Below, in pieces: positions 53,652-62,510 of a DNA stretch of 64,000 nucleotides; positions within the stretch are counted from its first letter, which is position 1, and each line of letters opens with the position of its first letter. The notes below the pieces were generated by a model, which saw nothing but the letters and a program-made list of their open reading frames with translations, searched no databases and was not told where the DNA came from. This DNA is from Bacillota bacterium. Lineage in GTDB: Bacteria > Bacillota > Clostridia > Lachnospirales > Lachnospiraceae. The DNA lies in NCBI GenBank assembly GCA_023386815.1, contig JAEWIZ010000001.1:62001-126000 (forward strand), given 5' to 3'. The translations under genes and the position numbers were made by a program.

Positions 53652-53683
53652 GGTGTCCTCAAGAAAAACCTTCTGAGAACACC
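53652..53683 (-). terminator. Attenuator-like hairpin in the glnN leader
   Basis: GGTGTTCTCAG pairs with TTGAGGACACC (11 bp including G-U pairs) and TTTTTC follows on the minus strand. It lies between the only good -10 box (TATAAT, 53717-53712) and the glnN start, 29 nt from the ATG. Transcription would stop here unless an antiterminator fold or protein intervenes. It is too far from the upstream gene's stop (about 145 nt) to be clearly its terminator, though that remains possible. Confidence 0.55.
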
Positions 53684-53828
53684 CTTGCTCCAAAGATATA
53701 AATTAATATATATTATATACCATGTTTCTTTGTAAAAGAAAAGGATTATTTTCGATTTTTTTATTTTTTATGAAAAATGACCGAAAGAATTCTCAAATAT
53801 GATATACGCTATACGAATTTAATAATCG

Positions 53829-54485
53829 CTATTCTAAATACCATTCGTCCTTTCTATTGTCATCATCAGCATCTTCTGACTGTGGTGTATACTTTTTCAG
53901 AATTCTTTCCATCAGTAGGGAATTTAGCCAAACCAGAACCCCAGGAATAACAAGAAGGAGGAAAGGGATAATATAAACACCCAAAATTGCTGCACCTGTC
54001 AATATGACCATACAAACTGTGGAAGGTAAATGTCTTAATGATATAATTAACACAGTCTTAATTAATTGGCGTAGAGACACATCAAATCTTGATAGCACCG
54101 GATACACATAGACAGAAAAACCAAGCGATAAGATTGTAATTGCAAGATATACGCCAAATATTGCAAATCGGAAGGTCGAGCCATCCAGAGCATTGTAAGC
54201 AGCCCATAAATCAAACCCTACTATAATATATACAATTGTAAGCAAAACGCCAACGATTGCGCCCTTTTTAAAATTTAATTTAAAAGACCGAAAAAATTCA
54301 CGGAATACATATCCTCGTTCTCTTCTGATTACCTTTACAGTTGCATAGTATAATGCAGTACAGGCTGGCCCTATTGTAATAATCGGAATACAAAAAATGA
54401 TAAATATGATGCTTAAAAATATCACATCGCATACCTTACTTAGGAACGAAAAAAACCCATTATCCAAGTTAAATATATTTCCCAT
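53829..54485 (-). CDS. YesL-like membrane protein (DUF624)
   Basis: This 218-aa integral membrane protein has five to six helices. The start MGNIFNLDNGFFSFLSKVCD and the block ITIGPACTALYYATVKVIRRERG near 36 are characteristic of the YesL/DUF624 family, often found near carbohydrate ABC importers. Biochemical function is unknown. Here no importer is adjacent. The C-terminus is acidic. Ribosome site AGGAGAGGTG lies near the ATG. Confidence 0.8.
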   Translation of the reverse strand: MGNIFNLDNGFFSFLSKVCDVIFLSIIFIIFCIPIITIGPACTALYYATVKVIRRERGYVFREFFRSFKLNFKKGAIVGVLLTIVYIIVGFDLWAAYNALDGSTFRFAIFGVYLAITILSLGFSVYVYPVLSRFDVSLRQLIKTVLIISLRHLPSTVCMVILTGAAILGVYIIPFLLLVIPGVLVWLNSLLMERILKKYTPQSEDADDDNRKDEWYLE

Positions 54486-54589
54486 TGCACCTCTCCTAAA
54501 ACATGTTTTCTATCATTTTAACATACTAGAGGTATTTAAGAAAGTGAAATAATTCTAAAATAACTGAAATTTCGATGGGTATTATAGAA

Positions 54590-54624
54590 GGAATTGTTAC
54601 AATCTCGTACGATGTAACAATTCC
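54590..54624 (-). terminator. Hairpin downstream of the MFS gene
   Basis: GGAATTGTTACA and its exact complement make a 12-bp stem with an 11-nt loop, 38 nt after the MFS stop on the minus strand. TTCCTTCTAT follows, a weak T tract. Confidence 0.7.
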
Positions 54625-54661
54625 CTCCTGTTCCTTTCCTATGAGTTATTGGAAACTATGT

Positions 54662-55951
54662 TTATTGTTTTCCTATTGTCTGGTCCGAAATGCGCACAGC
54701 TAGAATTGTAGATATTAAGGACAACACAGCAAATACGATATATACATTTCTAAAGCCAATATTCTCATTGCCTGTTCCCGCCATAGCAAGCATGATAGGC
54801 ACAATGAGTAGCGCAAAAGACCTAATACCCACAATAAATGGGGATACAAATCGGTTTGCCTGAGGGAAATCATATCGCCCAAATACTTGTATTACCATGG
54901 AAGGCATTAAATTACCCAGCCCACCAAGCAAACTCGCATAAAATACAACGGAAATACAGGAAATCGGTACATTTGCCAAACCTGATCCAAGAGCTGCTAC
55001 CAGCATCATGATAGTCCAAAGAATACAATACCAGATCACAGTTTTTTTCGTTCCAAATTTCTGATCAACGAAACCCCATAAGAATGAAGCAGGGACGCCA
55101 ATAACAGATGCAATTGTTAACCACATGATGGCGCTATTCATTTCCATACCAATCGCAGTTAAGCGAGGTACCATCTGAGAAATCATACCAACCAGTCCGA
55201 TAAATAAAAACCCGAAGATCAGTACCAAGAACCAGAACTCTTTATTTCTAAGCATTCTACCCGTTGTCCACTCACTTTTATAGTTATTAATCAGTCCAAG
55301 ATTTCTTTGTTTTTCCTCTTCACTGATCGGTTCATTATCCGGATAAGCACCAGCCTGTTCCGGATAGGCTTTAAACCAAACCGCAGTGATTAAAGCTAGA
55401 ACTAAGGAGATGGCCGTCATCAAGGTAAAAGGTGCTGATAAACCTTTACCTGTAATCAAGCCTTGGAAAACTGCAACCATAACAGCACTGTCAACGCACA
55501 TTCCCATGGTAGCCCAGCCCAGTGCAATTCCCTTCTTTTTCGGAAACCAGTTATTCATCATCTGCTGAGTGGATACCAGATTAATCGCGTCAGAAATAGA
55601 TGTAATTAATATAACAATGACTCCGTACATTATGTAGGAATTAACCTGCCCATTAAGGAACCAGGTTACTGCATATATTACAAGAACACCAACCGTAGGC
55701 CATTTTACACCCCATTTCGAAATGATCCATCCAAGGATCAAACCTATTGGTATACCCATGAACCCACCAATGGCTGAAAATATTAGAAGACTATTACTAG
55801 ATTCAAGCCCTAATTTTGCAGCAAAATACCCCGCTGTAATATTTAAAGTATCTGGTGGTGTGCTTGAAAATAAATAAAGAAAGAATACAAAAATGATAAC
55901 TAACCAACCCTTTTTGCCAAAATTACTTTTTGCTGAGCTATGTGTTTTCAC
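54662..55951 (-). CDS. MFS transporter, OFA (oxalate/formate antiporter)-like
   Basis: This 429-aa carrier has 12 predicted helices with a central cytoplasmic loop near 200-225. PIGLILGWIISKWGVKWPTVG near 72 is the loop 2-3 motif, and LGWATMGMCVDSAVM near 143 resembles the OFA/monocarboxylate branch. It probably moves an organic anion with protons. A GGAGG precedes the ATG at 55951. The gene stands alone, so the substrate is not indicated by context. Confidence 0.75.
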   Translation of the reverse strand: MKTHSSAKSNFGKKGWLVIIFVFFLYLFSSTPPDTLNITAGYFAAKLGLESSNSLLIFSAIGGFMGIPIGLILGWIISKWGVKWPTVGVLVIYAVTWFLNGQVNSYIMYGVIVILITSISDAINLVSTQQMMNNWFPKKKGIALGWATMGMCVDSAVMVAVFQGLITGKGLSAPFTLMTAISLVLALITAVWFKAYPEQAGAYPDNEPISEEEKQRNLGLINNYKSEWTTGRMLRNKEFWFLVLIFGFLFIGLVGMISQMVPRLTAIGMEMNSAIMWLTIASVIGVPASFLWGFVDQKFGTKKTVIWYCILWTIMMLVAALGSGLANVPISCISVVFYASLLGGLGNLMPSMVIQVFGRYDFPQANRFVSPFIVGIRSFALLIVPIMLAMAGTGNENIGFRNVYIVFAVLSLISTILAVRISDQTIGKQ

Positions 55952-56083
55952 AATAATACCTCCTGATTAGTAATATTAATCCTTATATCACGATTTTAAC
56001 AAATTTTCCCCTAATCAGATATATATTATCACACAAACAAACCCCTTATTTTGCTTCCTCTTTAGTGCTGTTGCACAAAAAAG

Positions 56084-56114
56084 CCCTGGGCTCTATTAAA
56101 CCAGAAGCCCAGGG
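56084..56114 (-). terminator. Rho-independent terminator of rubrerythrin gene
   Basis: CCCTGGGCT and AGCCCAGGG make a 9-bp GC-rich stem. TTTTTT follows on the minus strand. It lies 18 nt after the stop codon. Confidence 0.92.
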
Positions 56115-56132
56115 ATAAAAATTTCATATCAA

Positions 56133-56726
56133 TTAAAAACAATCATCTAACAACTGGAAGTAAGCTTGTGGATGCTGACAAGCAGGACAGAGTGTAGGTG
56201 CTCCGTCTCCTTCATGAATGTATCCGCAATTAATACATTTCCAGAATACTTTTCCATCCTTCTTAAATACAGTACCATTCTCGATATTCTCTAGTAATTT
56301 ACTGTATCTTTGCTCATGATGTTTTTCAACTTTAGCAATCAATAAGAAACGAGCTGCAACATCAAGAAATCCTTCTTCCTTTGCGGTCTGTGCAAATGCA
56401 GGATAATCAAGCTCAGCTTCTTCATGCTCACCTTCAGCAGCTGCCTTAAGGTTTGCAACAGTATCTCCATATGCAAATGGATATGTAGCATTAATTTCAA
56501 CCGGAGCCGGATTTTCACCATCCAGATGTGCCTGTGCCAGCTTTAAGAATACCTTTGCATGTTCTTTCTCATTCTCAGCTGTCTCTAAAAAAATATTTTG
56601 GATCTGCTTGTAACCCTCTTTACCGGCAACAGAGGCAAAATAGGTATATCTCATTCTTGCCTGTGATTCTCCAGCAAAAGCCTTCATTAAGTTCTCTAAC
56701 GTTTTAGTTCCTCTTAAATTTGCCAT
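56133..56726 (-). CDS. rbr: Rubrerythrin
   Basis: This 197-aa non-haem iron peroxidase protects anaerobes from hydrogen peroxide. An N-terminal ferritin-like four-helix domain carries the di-iron Glu/His ligands (SQARMRYTYFA near 18, ENEKEHAK near 51, EGEHEEAELDYP near 94, KVEKHHEQRY near 131). A C-terminal rubredoxin domain has CINCGYIHEG near 163 and CPACQHP near 178. GGAGG precedes the ATG, and a TATAAT box lies at 56758-56753. No clear PerR box was found. Confidence 0.95.
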   Translation of the reverse strand: MANLRGTKTLENLMKAFAGESQARMRYTYFASVAGKEGYKQIQNIFLETAENEKEHAKVFLKLAQAHLDGENPAPVEINATYPFAYGDTVANLKAAAEGEHEEAELDYPAFAQTAKEEGFLDVAARFLLIAKVEKHHEQRYSKLLENIENGTVFKKDGKVFWKCINCGYIHEGDGAPTLCPACQHPQAYFQLLDDCF

Positions 56727-56929
56727 ACTTATTTCCTCCTTTAATGTTAGCTATTATAGCAGATAAATGTAATCCACAAAGAATTGCAATTATCTACTTC
56801 TATAACACTCTTTTGCACGCTTAATAGCCATCTATCCTATCATTCAAAAGAGCATCCTTATATAATATACCACATTTTACAAGCTTATGCCAAATAAAAA
56901 TTCATTTTTTAAGCCTTTTTAAGCCTAAA

Positions 56930-58171
56930 TCAGGACAGTCTATGTATAAATAATCCACTTCTTAGCTTTGGCTCAAACCAGGTTGATTTCGGTGGCATTA
57001 GTTTACCGGCATCTGAAACCTCAAACAATTCTTCAATAGAGGTTGGGTACATGGAGAATGCAACGGTCATATCCTCCTGTACCCTTCTTTCTAATTCCTT
57101 TAAACCACGGATTCCTCCAATGAAATCAATCCTCTTATCTACTCTGGGATCTTCAATTCCAAGAACAGGGCGAAGCAAATAATCCTGTAATAGCGATACA
57201 TCTAAAGAATCCACCGGATCTACAATTTCCCTTAGATTTCTTTTAGCTCTAAGCGCATACCATTCATTCTCCAAATACATTCCGAAGGTAGCCTTCTCCT
57301 TTGGTTCATATGGTGTAGTGCCTACCAATTGAAGCTCAAAATTATCCTCTAAACTTGCTATAAACTCTGATCTTGATAACCCGTTCATACCTTGAACTGC
57401 CCGGTTGTAAGGCATAATCATTAATTGATCGTGAGGGAATAACACGGAGAGGAAGAAATTGAAGGCTTCCTTGCCTGAAAAATCAAGATTCTCCTGCCGT
57501 CTTTTTAATCCAACCTTTACTGCCGAAGCAGCTCTATGGTGCCCATCAGCGATATAAATACTGTTTATCTCCTCAAAGGCGTTCTTAATCTCATTCATTT
57601 TATTCTCACAATCCAGCTTCCATACATTATGAGTAATTCCATCTGGAGCGGTAAACGAATACAGCACCGTATTTTGCTTTTCCTGAGCTATGATTTCATT
57701 TACAACCTTATGAGCACGATATGCCAGGAAAATAGGGCCGGTTTGGGCGTTACAGATATCAACATGGTTGATACGGTCAATTTCCTTCTCTTCTCTGGTA
57801 TTCTCATGCTTTTTGATAACATTGCTCATATAGTCGTCAATTGACGCACAGGCAACCAGACCGGTCTGAGACCGCCCCTGCATGATCAGTTCATAAATAA
57901 AATAGCATTCCTTACCCTCAGTTTCAAAGATTCCATCTGCTATCCCTTGATCCAGGAGTTCCCTGGCCTTTTCGTAAACACGTGCATCATAGGTATCTAC
58001 GTCATCCAAAAACCCTGTTTCCGCCCGATCAATCCTCAAAAACGACATGGGTTCACGCTCAACTTCTTGTGTTGCTTCCTTCCTATTAAATACATCATAG
58101 GGTAATGCAGCTACTCGATGCACTACCTCTGCATTGGGTCTTATGCACAAAAATGGTTTTACTAATGCCAT
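56930..58171 (-). CDS. DUF1015-family protein near the serine genes
   Basis: This 413-aa cytosolic protein begins with VKPFLCIRPNAEVVHRVAAL-like sequence and VAALPYDVFNRKEA typical of DUF1015. The central motif IYIADGHHRAASAVK near 204 resembles the DGHHR/GERR nucleotide-binding loop of ParB, sulfiredoxin and archaeal serine kinase proteins. Function is unproven. In related clostridia I recall it with serC and serA; here a chemoreceptor gene lies between. It may act on serine or phosphoserine; this is inference. Confidence 0.75.
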   Translation of the reverse strand: MALVKPFLCIRPNAEVVHRVAALPYDVFNRKEATQEVEREPMSFLRIDRAETGFLDDVDTYDARVYEKARELLDQGIADGIFETEGKECYFIYELIMQGRSQTGLVACASIDDYMSNVIKKHENTREEKEIDRINHVDICNAQTGPIFLAYRAHKVVNEIIAQEKQNTVLYSFTAPDGITHNVWKLDCENKMNEIKNAFEEINSIYIADGHHRAASAVKVGLKRRQENLDFSGKEAFNFFLSVLFPHDQLMIMPYNRAVQGMNGLSRSEFIASLEDNFELQLVGTTPYEPKEKATFGMYLENEWYALRAKRNLREIVDPVDSLDVSLLQDYLLRPVLGIEDPRVDKRIDFIGGIRGLKELERRVQEDMTVAFSMYPTSIEELFEVSDAGKLMPPKSTWFEPKLRSGLFIHRLS

Positions 58172-58213
58172 CCTCTTTCTCCTATCTATCTTGTTCCTTA
58201 TTATCGAATATGG

Positions 58214-59698
58214 TTACTTCTCCTTCACCAAATCCTTTAACTTTTTGCTTAACATATGTACTTCCTGCAAGGAAGAATTAATGTAAGCCACTTTAGAATT
58301 CTCATCTTCAATAATGGAAAGTATCTCTTCTGTCGATGCAGAATTCTCCTCCGAAATACTGGATAGATTTGTAATCTGTTCCTGTACCAGAATAAAATTA
58401 TTAGTTGCATCTAAAATTTGCTTCATACTGCCAGATAGCTCTTGATTCGTTGCCTGGTATGTGTTTTTGATATCATCAAAATAGGAAGCAACTTCACTGA
58501 TTATCTTTATTCCCTCCTCGGCAGCTGCGGTACCTTCCTGTGACATTTTAGAGGCTCGATCCGATTTTTCAAAAATTTTTGATGTTACATGATTAATTTC
58601 ATCTATGATATCCTTACTCTGGTTTGAAAGATTTCGGATTTGATCTGCCACCACTGCAAAGCCCTTGCCCTGCTCTCCTGCCCGAGCCGATTCTATGGAT
58701 GCATTCAAGGCTAATAAATTCGTTTGTCCGGCAATTGTCTTAATTCCCTCTAGCAGCTTGTTGATTTCCTGAAGACTGAGCTTTAGATCATTGACGGTTT
58801 CAGCCGAATGATCAATGGTTATATTTAAGGTCTTCATATGTTCATTTACATCATTAATCTTATTCCAACCATCTTCTACTTTTCTACTCATTAGATCTGA
58901 TTTTTGAACGACACCTTCTGATGTTATGATGGACTGGTTAACCACCTCCAAAGATGAGGTCATGGATTCACTGAATTTATATACACTTGCGGCCTCTTCT
59001 TGGATCGCGAGAGCCATCTGCTGGACTGATTCCAGGATTCCCTTACTGGATTCATTAATGCCATTCATTTGAATATCGAAATTCGCTATATTGGCATCCA
59101 GGGTCTCTGCACTGTTTTCAATGGTTTTAACAGTTTCTCCAAGCTTTTCTAATAATACTCTGGACTCCTTTTCCTGTCCGATTGCCTTTAGAACCAGCTC
59201 ATTCCCCCATTTTGTCAGAAAAAACAGTACGATTAATATGCCGTTAACCATTGTTATAATCGTAATAAACCCCTTAAAATCAGCGCCTTGCGATAGCAGA
59301 TTTTCCGGAACAAAGATATAGCTTATGGTTAATGCCAGGTTATAGATAACCCCGAAGGCTATAATCAACTCCTTTTTGAAGTAGAGAGCAATCATGGCCA
59401 CAGTAATCAGAAGCATATAATGCTTATTTAGTGTATAACCGTCAATAAAAATCAGACCTGTAACCGCTATGATAACCATGGTAGGAAAGATTAATCCCTT
59501 GATATAGTTGTTGAGCGGTAAACACAAGTTAATCACACAAAGCACTATAGTTGCACCACCTGCAATAGCGGGCATCTTAGCTCCCTGCCACCCTTCTGCC
59601 AGAAACACCTGGATGCATAGCAAGGTAATTAAAGCAATGATAATTCCCAAATTAATAATATGTGCTCTTCGATAATTATATCCTATCATTTGATTCAT
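58214..59698 (-). CDS. Methyl-accepting chemotaxis protein with multi-helix membrane sensor
   Basis: This 494-aa receptor has six N-terminal transmembrane helices (about 15-180) with almost no extracellular domain and no HAMP. The signalling coiled coil follows, with its tip at [20 protein letters not shown] near 326 and [18 protein letters not shown]. Such receptors may sense membrane or intracellular states. It starts at the ATG at 59698 and is separated from serA by a terminator-like hairpin, so it is probably transcribed by itself or with DUF1015. Confidence 0.92.
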   Translation of the reverse strand: MNQMIGYNYRRAHIINLGIIIALITLLCIQVFLAEGWQGAKMPAIAGGATIVLCVINLCLPLNNYIKGLIFPTMVIIAVTGLIFIDGYTLNKHYMLLITVAMIALYFKKELIIAFGVIYNLALTISYIFVPENLLSQGADFKGFITIITMVNGILIVLFFLTKWGNELVLKAIGQEKESRVLLEKLGETVKTIENSAETLDANIANFDIQMNGINESSKGILESVQQMALAIQEEAASVYKFSESMTSSLEVVNQSIITSEGVVQKSDLMSRKVEDGWNKINDVNEHMKTLNITIDHSAETVNDLKLSLQEINKLLEGIKTIAGQTNLLALNASIESARAGEQGKGFAVVADQIRNLSNQSKDIIDEINHVTSKIFEKSDRASKMSQEGTAAAEEGIKIISEVASYFDDIKNTYQATNQELSGSMKQILDATNNFILVQEQITNLSSISEENSASTEEILSIIEDENSKVAYINSSLQEVHMLSKKLKDLVKEK

Positions 59699-59850
59699 GC
59701 CTTTTCTCCATTCTTTTTCTTATGTGAATTCTACACTTGTTTTTACCATAAACTTTTTCTATATCTTAATTATAATGTTTATCATAAGAAAAATCACTAT
59801 TGGAAATCATATTAATTTAAAATGAAAATCCTTCCTGCAATTATGTATAA

Positions 59851-59898
59851 ATCGGGACATGTATTTTCTGGCTTCCCTAGAAAATGCAATGTCCCGAT
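59851..59898 (-). terminator. Hairpin downstream of serA
   Basis: ATCGGGACAT and ATGTCCCGAT form a perfect outer stem, and ATTTTCT pairs with AGAAAAT inside. On the minus strand TTTAT follows. It lies 62 nt after the serA stop, consistent with the end of the serC-serA operon. Confidence 0.7.
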
Positions 59899-59959
59899 TA
59901 ACTTTTATCACTGTTTCTTTTGATTCATCCGCATTGAATGAACGTAACAACAAGAAATC

Positions 59960-61138
59960 TTATTTAACAACTCTAACCTTTAATACGCCTTTAATGGAGG
60001 AAACCTTATTTACTACATCCTCATTTATCTTTGCTTCTACGTCTAGTACAGTATATGCATAGTCACCACGGCTCTTATTAACCATGTCAGCAATATTAAT
60101 GTCAACAGCAGAGAAGGCACCCGTAAACTGGGTAAGCATGTTAGGAATATTCTTGTGAAGAATTGCGATACGTCCAGCTGTCTTACAAATGCCTGCATCA
60201 CAGTTAGGATAGTTCACTGAATTTTTAATGTTACCATTCTCCATATAATCCTTTAACTGCTTCACTGCCATAACTGCACAGTTATCTTCAGATTCCTCTG
60301 TTGAGGCACCAAGATGAGGAATAGCAATAACGCCTTCCATTTTTGCTGTCTTTTCATTCGGGAAGTCAGTTACATATTTTGCAACTTTACCTTCCTTTAA
60401 TGCAACCTCTATATCAGCATCATTTACAAGTAAATCCCTAGCGAAGTTTAAAATCACTACTCCGTCCTTCATCTGAGCCAGTGTTTCCGTATTAATCATT
60501 TCCTTCGTGTTGACACTTGGATCCGTATCCTCAATTAATGGAGTATGTACTGTAATGTAGTCACATTGTTTGTAGATTTCTTCTCTGGTCTTCACGTGTA
60601 CAATATCACGGGATAGATTCCAGGCACTATCAACAGAAATGAAAGGATCATATCCGTATACCTGCATTCCAAGACGGTTTGCAGCATTCGCTACTAACAC
60701 TCCAATGGCACCCAGACCGATAACACCGAGCTTTTTACCAAGAATTTCTTTACCGGCAAATTTACCTTTGCCCTTCTCAACTAATTTTGCAACACCTGGT
60801 TCTTCCTTAATAGAGTTAACCCACTGGGCACCTCCGATGATATCACGGGATGCCAGCATAAGGCCTGCAATCACTAATTCCTTAACACCGTTGGCATTAG
60901 CCCCTGGTGTATTAAACACTACAATACCCTGCTCAGCGCATTTATCCAGCGGAATATTATTCACACCAGCACCTGCTCTTGCAACAGCCTTTAAATTCGG
61001 ACTAAATTCCATGTCATGCATCGCAGCGCTTCTTACCAGCACTACGTCTGCATCATTTATATTTTCTACCTTTTCATACTGTTCGGTAAAAATATTCAAA
61101 CCGATCTCAGCAATCGGATTCAGACAATTATATTTCAT
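59960..61138 (-). CDS. serA: D-3-phosphoglycerate dehydrogenase
   Basis: This 392-aa NAD-dependent enzyme makes 3-phosphohydroxypyruvate, the first step of serine synthesis. Motifs are RAGAGVNNIPLDKCAEQGI near 54, Rossmann loop GLGAIGVLVANAANRLG near 140, NFARDLLVN near 233 and HLGASTEES with the catalytic His near 276. A C-terminal ACT domain (about 320-392) probably binds serine for feedback. It follows serC after 24 nt. Confidence 0.95.
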   Translation of the reverse strand: MKYNCLNPIAEIGLNIFTEQYEKVENINDADVVLVRSAAMHDMEFSPNLKAVARAGAGVNNIPLDKCAEQGIVVFNTPGANANGVKELVIAGLMLASRDIIGGAQWVNSIKEEPGVAKLVEKGKGKFAGKEILGKKLGVIGLGAIGVLVANAANRLGMQVYGYDPFISVDSAWNLSRDIVHVKTREEIYKQCDYITVHTPLIEDTDPSVNTKEMINTETLAQMKDGVVILNFARDLLVNDADIEVALKEGKVAKYVTDFPNEKTAKMEGVIAIPHLGASTEESEDNCAVMAVKQLKDYMENGNIKNSVNYPNCDAGICKTAGRIAILHKNIPNMLTQFTGAFSAVDINIADMVNKSRGDYAYTVLDVEAKINEDVVNKVSSIKGVLKVRVVK

Positions 61139-61162
61139 GAATATACCCCTTTCGACGTCATT

Positions 61163-62248
61163 CTATTTTGTATTCTCAGCTTCGAACTTCTTCATAAACG
61201 CTACCAGCTTCTCTACACCTTCGATTGGCATAGCATTGTAAATGGATGCTCTCATACCACCAACACTTCTATGACCCTTTAAGTTAACAAAGCCAGCTGC
61301 TTTTGCTTCTTTTACAAATTTATTATCCAGTTCATCATCGCCGGTTACAAAAGGTACATTCATTAAGGAGCGATCTTCTTTTACTACTGTGCCATGGAAC
61401 ATCTTACTCTGATCAAGATAATCATAGAGAATAGCAGCCTTTTTCTCATTATGCTCTTTCATTGCTGTTAAGCCGCCCATATTCTTTATCCACTTAAATA
61501 CCTTGCCACAGATATAGATACCATATGCAGGAGGTGTATTATATAAGGATTTTTCATCCGCATGAATTTTATATTTCATCATGGTAGGTGTTCCTGGAAG
61601 TGTATCCTCAGTAATTAAATCCTCACGGATAATTACAATTACAACACCGGCAGGACCTATATTTTTCTGTACACCGCCATAAATAAGACCATATTTTTCT
61701 ACATCTACTGGTTCCGATAAGAAACAGGAGGATACGTCAGCAACTAGGGTTTTACCTTTTGTATTAGGAAGTGTCTTAAACTTTGTTCCATAGATGGTAT
61801 TGTTTTCGCAGATATATACATAATCTGCATTCTCAGAAATAGGAAGATCTGAACAATCAGGAATATAGGAGAATGTCTTATCTGCGGAAGATGCAATTGC
61901 ATTTGCTGTACCATAAAGCTTTGCTTCCTGATAAGCCTTTTTAGCCCATTGTCCAGTGATAATATAATCTGCCACTTTATTCTTCATTAAGTTCATTGGA
62001 ATTGCAGCAAACTGAAGTGATGCACCGCCCTGCAAGAAAAGCACTTTGTAATTGTCAGGAATATTCATTAAATCCCTTAAGTCCTTTTCAGCTTCCTGGA
62101 TAATTGCCTCATACTCCTTGGATCTGTGGCTCATTTCCATGACAGACATTCCGGTTCCTCTGTAATCTAGCATCTCATCTGCTGCTTCCTGCAATACTTC
62201 CACCGGTAGCATAGCCGGTCCTGCTGAAAAATTATAAATTCTTCCCAC
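61163..62248 (-). CDS. serC: Phosphoserine aminotransferase
   Basis: This 361-aa PLP enzyme converts 3-phosphohydroxypyruvate to phosphoserine. The PLP Lys is in YGGVQKNIGPAG near 196; YNFSAGPAMLPVEVL at 5-19 and GASLQFAAIPMNL near 75 are family marks. The start is a GTG at 62248 with GGAGG 8 nt ahead. It is the first gene of the serC-serA operon, with a perfect consensus promoter 68 nt upstream. Confidence 0.96.
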   Translation of the reverse strand: MGRIYNFSAGPAMLPVEVLQEAADEMLDYRGTGMSVMEMSHRSKEYEAIIQEAEKDLRDLMNIPDNYKVLFLQGGASLQFAAIPMNLMKNKVADYIITGQWAKKAYQEAKLYGTANAIASSADKTFSYIPDCSDLPISENADYVYICENNTIYGTKFKTLPNTKGKTLVADVSSCFLSEPVDVEKYGLIYGGVQKNIGPAGVVIVIIREDLITEDTLPGTPTMMKYKIHADEKSLYNTPPAYGIYICGKVFKWIKNMGGLTAMKEHNEKKAAILYDYLDQSKMFHGTVVKEDRSLMNVPFVTGDDELDNKFVKEAKAAGFVNLKGHRSVGGMRASIYNAMPIEGVEKLVAFMKKFEAENTK

Positions 62249-62315
62249 GTTATCTTCCTCCTTAAAACCTTCCTTTATAATAATGCATAACTTTATTGTG
62301 GTAAAGTATAAACTT

Positions 62316-62344
62316 AATTATATGGCTGTGTTATTTTTTTGTCA
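62316..62344 (-). promoter_or_regulatory. Consensus promoter of serC-serA
   Basis: TTGACA (62344-62339) and TATAAT (62321-62316) are spaced by exactly 17 nt. Both boxes are perfect matches. No operator or riboswitch was recognised in the 60-nt leader. Confidence 0.92.
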
Positions 62345-62385
62345 ATACAGTAATTGTTATATTATGTATAAGACCACCTAATAAG

Positions 62386-62409
62386 CGGACTTTGGCAATT
62401 GCCAAAGTC
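62386..62409. other. Perfect 24-bp palindrome between ilvB and serC
   Basis: GGACTTTGGCAA is followed directly by its exact complement, giving 12 bp with no loop spacer. It lies about 100 nt after the ilvB stop and about 40 nt upstream of the serC promoter. It has no T run on either strand, so it may be a protein-binding site or a terminator without a clear tail. Confidence 0.55.
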
Positions 62410-62510
62410 CCATGTTTCATTCTTCTTTTTAATATATTCCTTGCCCGATTGAATAAGCATTAAATAAGTAATTTAATACAATCGACAGAAGCAGATCTTG
62501 CTTATGATAA

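Noticed and set aside
53640..53720. Glutamine riboswitch or ANTAR two-hairpin element
   Set aside because: Neither the glnA RNA core nor paired hairpins with A1/G4 hexaloops could be seen; only the terminator-like stem is supported.
56727..56900. PerR box upstream of rubrerythrin
   Set aside because: TATATTATATAA-like sequence is present in AT-rich DNA but does not fit the PerR palindrome.
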